Below, in pieces: positions 52,436 through 54,529 of a DNA stretch of 54,529 nt. The stretch is from Prevotella sp902465605 (GTDB lineage Bacteria; Bacteroidota; Bacteroidia; Bacteroidales; Bacteroidaceae). The stretch spans positions 1 to 54,529 of the forward strand of contig CABQNT010000016.1 in assembly GCA_902465605.1 (NCBI GenBank). The letters run 5' to 3'. Position numbers and translations under genes: made by a program. Every line of letters starts with the position of its first letter. Position 1 is the stretch's first letter. Under the pieces are notes generated by a model that worked only from the letters and a program-made list of their open reading frames with translations, was not told where the DNA came from and did no database searches.

Positions 52436-53845
52436 ATGGAAACAAACGAAAAATACAGAATAGAGTCTGATCTCTTGGGCGAATTACAAGTGCCCGCAGA
52501 CGCTTATTATGGCGTTCAAACACAGCGCGCCATCAATAATTATCGCATTTCCAGCACCAAGATGTGCGATTATCCTCAGTTCATCATCGCCATCGCATAC
52601 GTGAAGAAGGCAGCTGCCGCAGCCAACGCTGAGTTAGGTGCCCTTGACAAAAACATTGCAGAACACATTTGTCAAGCTGCCGATGATATCATCGGAGGCA
52701 AGTTGTGGGACAACTTCTGCATTGACATGATGCAAGGTGGAGCCGGCACGTCCGTGAACATGAACGCCAACGAGGTGATTGCCAACCGCGCATTGGAGTT
52801 GATGGGATATGAGAAAGGTGACTATGTGCACTGCTACCCCAACGACCATGTCAACTGCGGACAATCTACCAACGACGCTTACCCAACATCTTTACGCTAT
52901 GCGGCTTACCTTATGAACAAAGACTTGTTGAAGAGCTTGAAAGCACTTGTTGACTGCTTGCGCACCAAGGCCGACGAGTTCAAAGACGCTGTGAAGATGG
53001 GTCGCACCCAATTGCAAGACGCTGTGCCCATGACATCAGGACAAGAGTTCGCCGCTTTTGCCAACACATTGGAAGACGAGCTTGAATACATCGAATACAA
53101 TGCGAAGAAGTTGCTCACCATCAACATGGGTGCCACAGCCATTGGCACAGGTCTGAATGCCGTACCAGGCTATGCTGATTTGGTAACTGAGTATCTCACC
53201 AAGTTCACCGGCGACAAGTTTGTGAAGGCCAAAGACATGATTGCAGCCACACCAGACACCGGTGATTATGTAAGCTACTCAGGAGCATTGAAGCGATTGG
53301 CAGTCAAGTTATCCAAGATTTGCAACGACCTCCGCCTCATGGCATCAGGTCCTCGTTGCGGTTTGCACGAAATCAATCTGCCCGCCATGGCACCAGGTTC
53401 TTCCATCATGCCGGGTAAGGTGAACCCCGTCATACCCGAGGTAACCAATCAAGTGTGCTTCAAAGTCATCGGTAACGACATGGCCATCACCATGGCTGCC
53501 GAGGCCGGACAGCTGCAACTCAACGTCATGGAGCCTGTCATCGTAGAGTGTATGTTTGAAAGCATCACCTGGATGACCAACGTCATGAACACCTTCAGAG
53601 AGAAATGCGTGAGCGGCATCACCTTGAACGAGAAGCACAACCTCGATATGGTGAAACATTCTATCGGCATCGTCACGGCGCTGAACCCATACATCGGGTA
53701 CAAAAACAGCACCAAGGTAGCCAAGGAAGCATTGGAGACTGGTAAGAGTCTACACGAGATTGTGGTGGAGAAGAAGCTCATGAGTGCCGAAGAGGTGGAC
53801 AAGATTCTCGACCCAAAGGCCATGTTGCAATCACACAACCTATAA
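52436..53845 (+). CDS. aspA: Aspartate ammonia-lyase
   Basis: The product has 469 residues of the fumarase/aspartase superfamily. The start is RIESDLLGELQVPADAYYG; the family signature is GSSIMPGKVNP (about 318-328), the flexible loop that carries the catalytic serine. It turns aspartate into fumarate and ammonia in the cytoplasm. It ends the dcuB, ansB, porin, aspA operon and is followed by a strong terminator. Confidence 0.97.
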   Translation: METNEKYRIESDLLGELQVPADAYYGVQTQRAINNYRISSTKMCDYPQFIIAIAYVKKAAAAANAELGALDKNIAEHICQAADDIIGGKLWDNFCIDMMQGGAGTSVNMNANEVIANRALELMGYEKGDYVHCYPNDHVNCGQSTNDAYPTSLRYAAYLMNKDLLKSLKALVDCLRTKADEFKDAVKMGRTQLQDAVPMTSGQEFAAFANTLEDELEYIEYNAKKLLTINMGATAIGTGLNAVPGYADLVTEYLTKFTGDKFVKAKDMIAATPDTGDYVSYSGALKRLAVKLSKICNDLRLMASGPRCGLHEINLPAMAPGSSIMPGKVNPVIPEVTNQVCFKVIGNDMAITMAAEAGQLQLNVMEPVIVECMFESITWMTNVMNTFREKCVSGITLNEKHNLDMVKHSIGIVTALNPYIGYKNSTKVAKEALETGKSLHEIVVEKKLMSAEEVDKILDPKAMLQSHNL

Positions 53846-53877
53846 ACAGGGGGCGAAAGCCCTGACAACATCATGGG

Positions 53878-53912
53878 GGTGCATCATCTTTTTGATGCAC
53901 CTCTTTTCTTTT
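53878..53912 (+). terminator. Terminator of the asparagine operon
   Basis: GGTGCATCA (53878-53886) pairs with TGATGCACC (53893-53901), then TCTTTTCTTTTTG follows. Confidence 0.9.
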
Positions 53913-53980
53913 TGTTTTAACAACGAATCGAACCAATGCAACGAATCGCATGACATGCGGTGTTAGGTGCAACGGATGTT

Positions 53981-54444
53981 CACGGAGTAACACGGACAAC
54001 ATCCGTGAATATCCGTGATGCTCCGATGCAAAACAGCAAACAAATAATGTTATAGCAACGGAATGGCACGGAGTAACACGGACAACGTCCGTGAATATCC
54101 GTGATGCTCCGAACAACAAATTCACGGGCTGAAAGCCCAAAAGCAGTTAGCCCAGGGTAACACCCTGGGTTGATTGTATGGGGGTAACTGCGTCCTGTAA
54201 GGACAAAAGCAGTTGATGATCGTTGCGTTGTTTTTGCTTTTGCCCTTACAGGGCGTACACCTACTCACACGCTTACCCAGGGTGTTACCCTGGGCTATAA
54301 GCTGCTGCCCCTGCGGGGCGTACGACCTCACTACTCAACATCTCAAACGTAATCACACAAACATCCGTGAATATCCGTGATGCTCCGATGCAAAAACAGC
54401 AAATAATATTGTTATAGCAACGGAATGGCACGGAATAACACGGA
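53981..54444. repeat. Direct repeats of an 84-86-bp unit, interrupted
   Basis: A 45-bp hairpin-forming core (CACGGAGTAACACGGACAAC through GTGATGCTCCG) occurs at 53981-54025 and 54067-54111. The 84-bp segment 53999-54082 is nearly repeated at 54361-54444. Between these lies the REP-like block. No gene is present in 53846-54529. Confidence 0.8.
54121..54323. repeat. REPIN-like inverted pair of REP-type elements
   Basis: Two elements in opposite directions share GCCCAGGGTAACACCCTGGG (54150-54169 and, inverted, 54276-54295). They are flanked by the small hairpins GGGCTGAAAGCCC, GTCCTGTAAGGAC, GCCCTTACAGGGC and GCCCCTGCGGGGC. Small hairpins of the type ACGCCCTGTAAGGGC followed by AAAAGC recur. 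The layout is two REP doublets facing each other. Confidence 0.7.
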
Positions 54445-54529
54445 TTCTTCGTTGAAGGGAAATATTATTAACAACGAATGAAACTCTAAGTTTGCGACAT
54501 GAAAAAAATAGGATTAAATCTTTTTGCTT

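Noticed and set aside
53981..54444. CRISPR array
   Set aside because: Only a few copies with unequal spacing and repeated interiors; the structure is REP-like.

Overview
The window looks like chromosomal DNA of a Prevotellaceae-type member of the Bacteroidales (Prevotella, Segatella, Hoylesella or a close relative). The evidence is a tmRNA whose open reading frame encodes the tag GENNYALAA, many promoters of the Bacteroidetes type (TTTG, about 20 bp, TAnnTTTG), few Shine-Dalgarno sequences, typical Bacteroidales protein families (GH92, GH125, DUF4837, DUF4922 with SpoIID, FimB/Mfa2-like lipoproteins), and the gene order sigma-54 activator, lptE, TPR protein, secG.

Layout. 0.3-6 kb: mannoside-degrading GH92 and GH125 enzymes on the minus strand, with a glycosyltransferase between them. 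6-9 kb: a small secreted lytic transglycosylase with a folded RNA leader, and a secreted leucine-rich-repeat protein. 9.6-12.8 kb: tRNA-His, then secG, a TPR protein, lptE and a sigma-54 activator on the minus strand. 13-13.7 kb: a HigBA toxin-antitoxin pair. 14-18.2 kb: rlmN, a DUF4837 lipoprotein, a degenerate pdxA and a flippase-like membrane protein, packed as an operon. 19-24.5 kb: a 1264-residue GT2/DUF4922/SpoIID fusion and an AmpG-like MFS transporter, probably concerned with cell-wall turnover. 24.6-28 kb: a fimbrial-type lipoprotein, then ptb and buk, with two copies of a MITE-like hairpin element flanking buk. 28 kb: ssrA. 28.5-31.5 kb: a secreted esterase, a truncated metallophosphatase and a secreted unknown protein. 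32.4-48.3 kb: a surface-polysaccharide locus (wza, wzz, wzx, wzy, four glycosyltransferase or WbsX genes, an inverted TupA/GH16 pair, a glycosyltransferase pseudogene, a guest ATPase, a GT2 and the initiating sugar transferase). 48.6-53.8 kb: an asparagine and aspartate catabolic operon (dcuB, ansB, a putative porin, aspA). 53.9-54.5 kb: REP-like repeats.

How the genes work together. The asparagine operon would take in asparagine, hydrolyse it in the periplasm, convert aspartate to fumarate and exchange dicarboxylates, feeding fumarate respiration. The polysaccharide locus is a Wzx/Wzy-type machine with its own GH16 enzyme. The lptE/secG cluster serves envelope biogenesis.

The most unusual content is non-coding. 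Phased short repeats with a 22-bp period occur at four places. There are 66-bp tandem repeats that each carry a promoter box, two facing 10-bp-period arrays, a MITE family, a REPIN-like block, and a three-way-junction leader RNA in front of the transglycosylase. Among proteins, PdxA lacks most catalytic residues, and the GT2/DUF4922/SpoIID fusion has no visible export signal. All calls come from reading the sequence; no database search was done.
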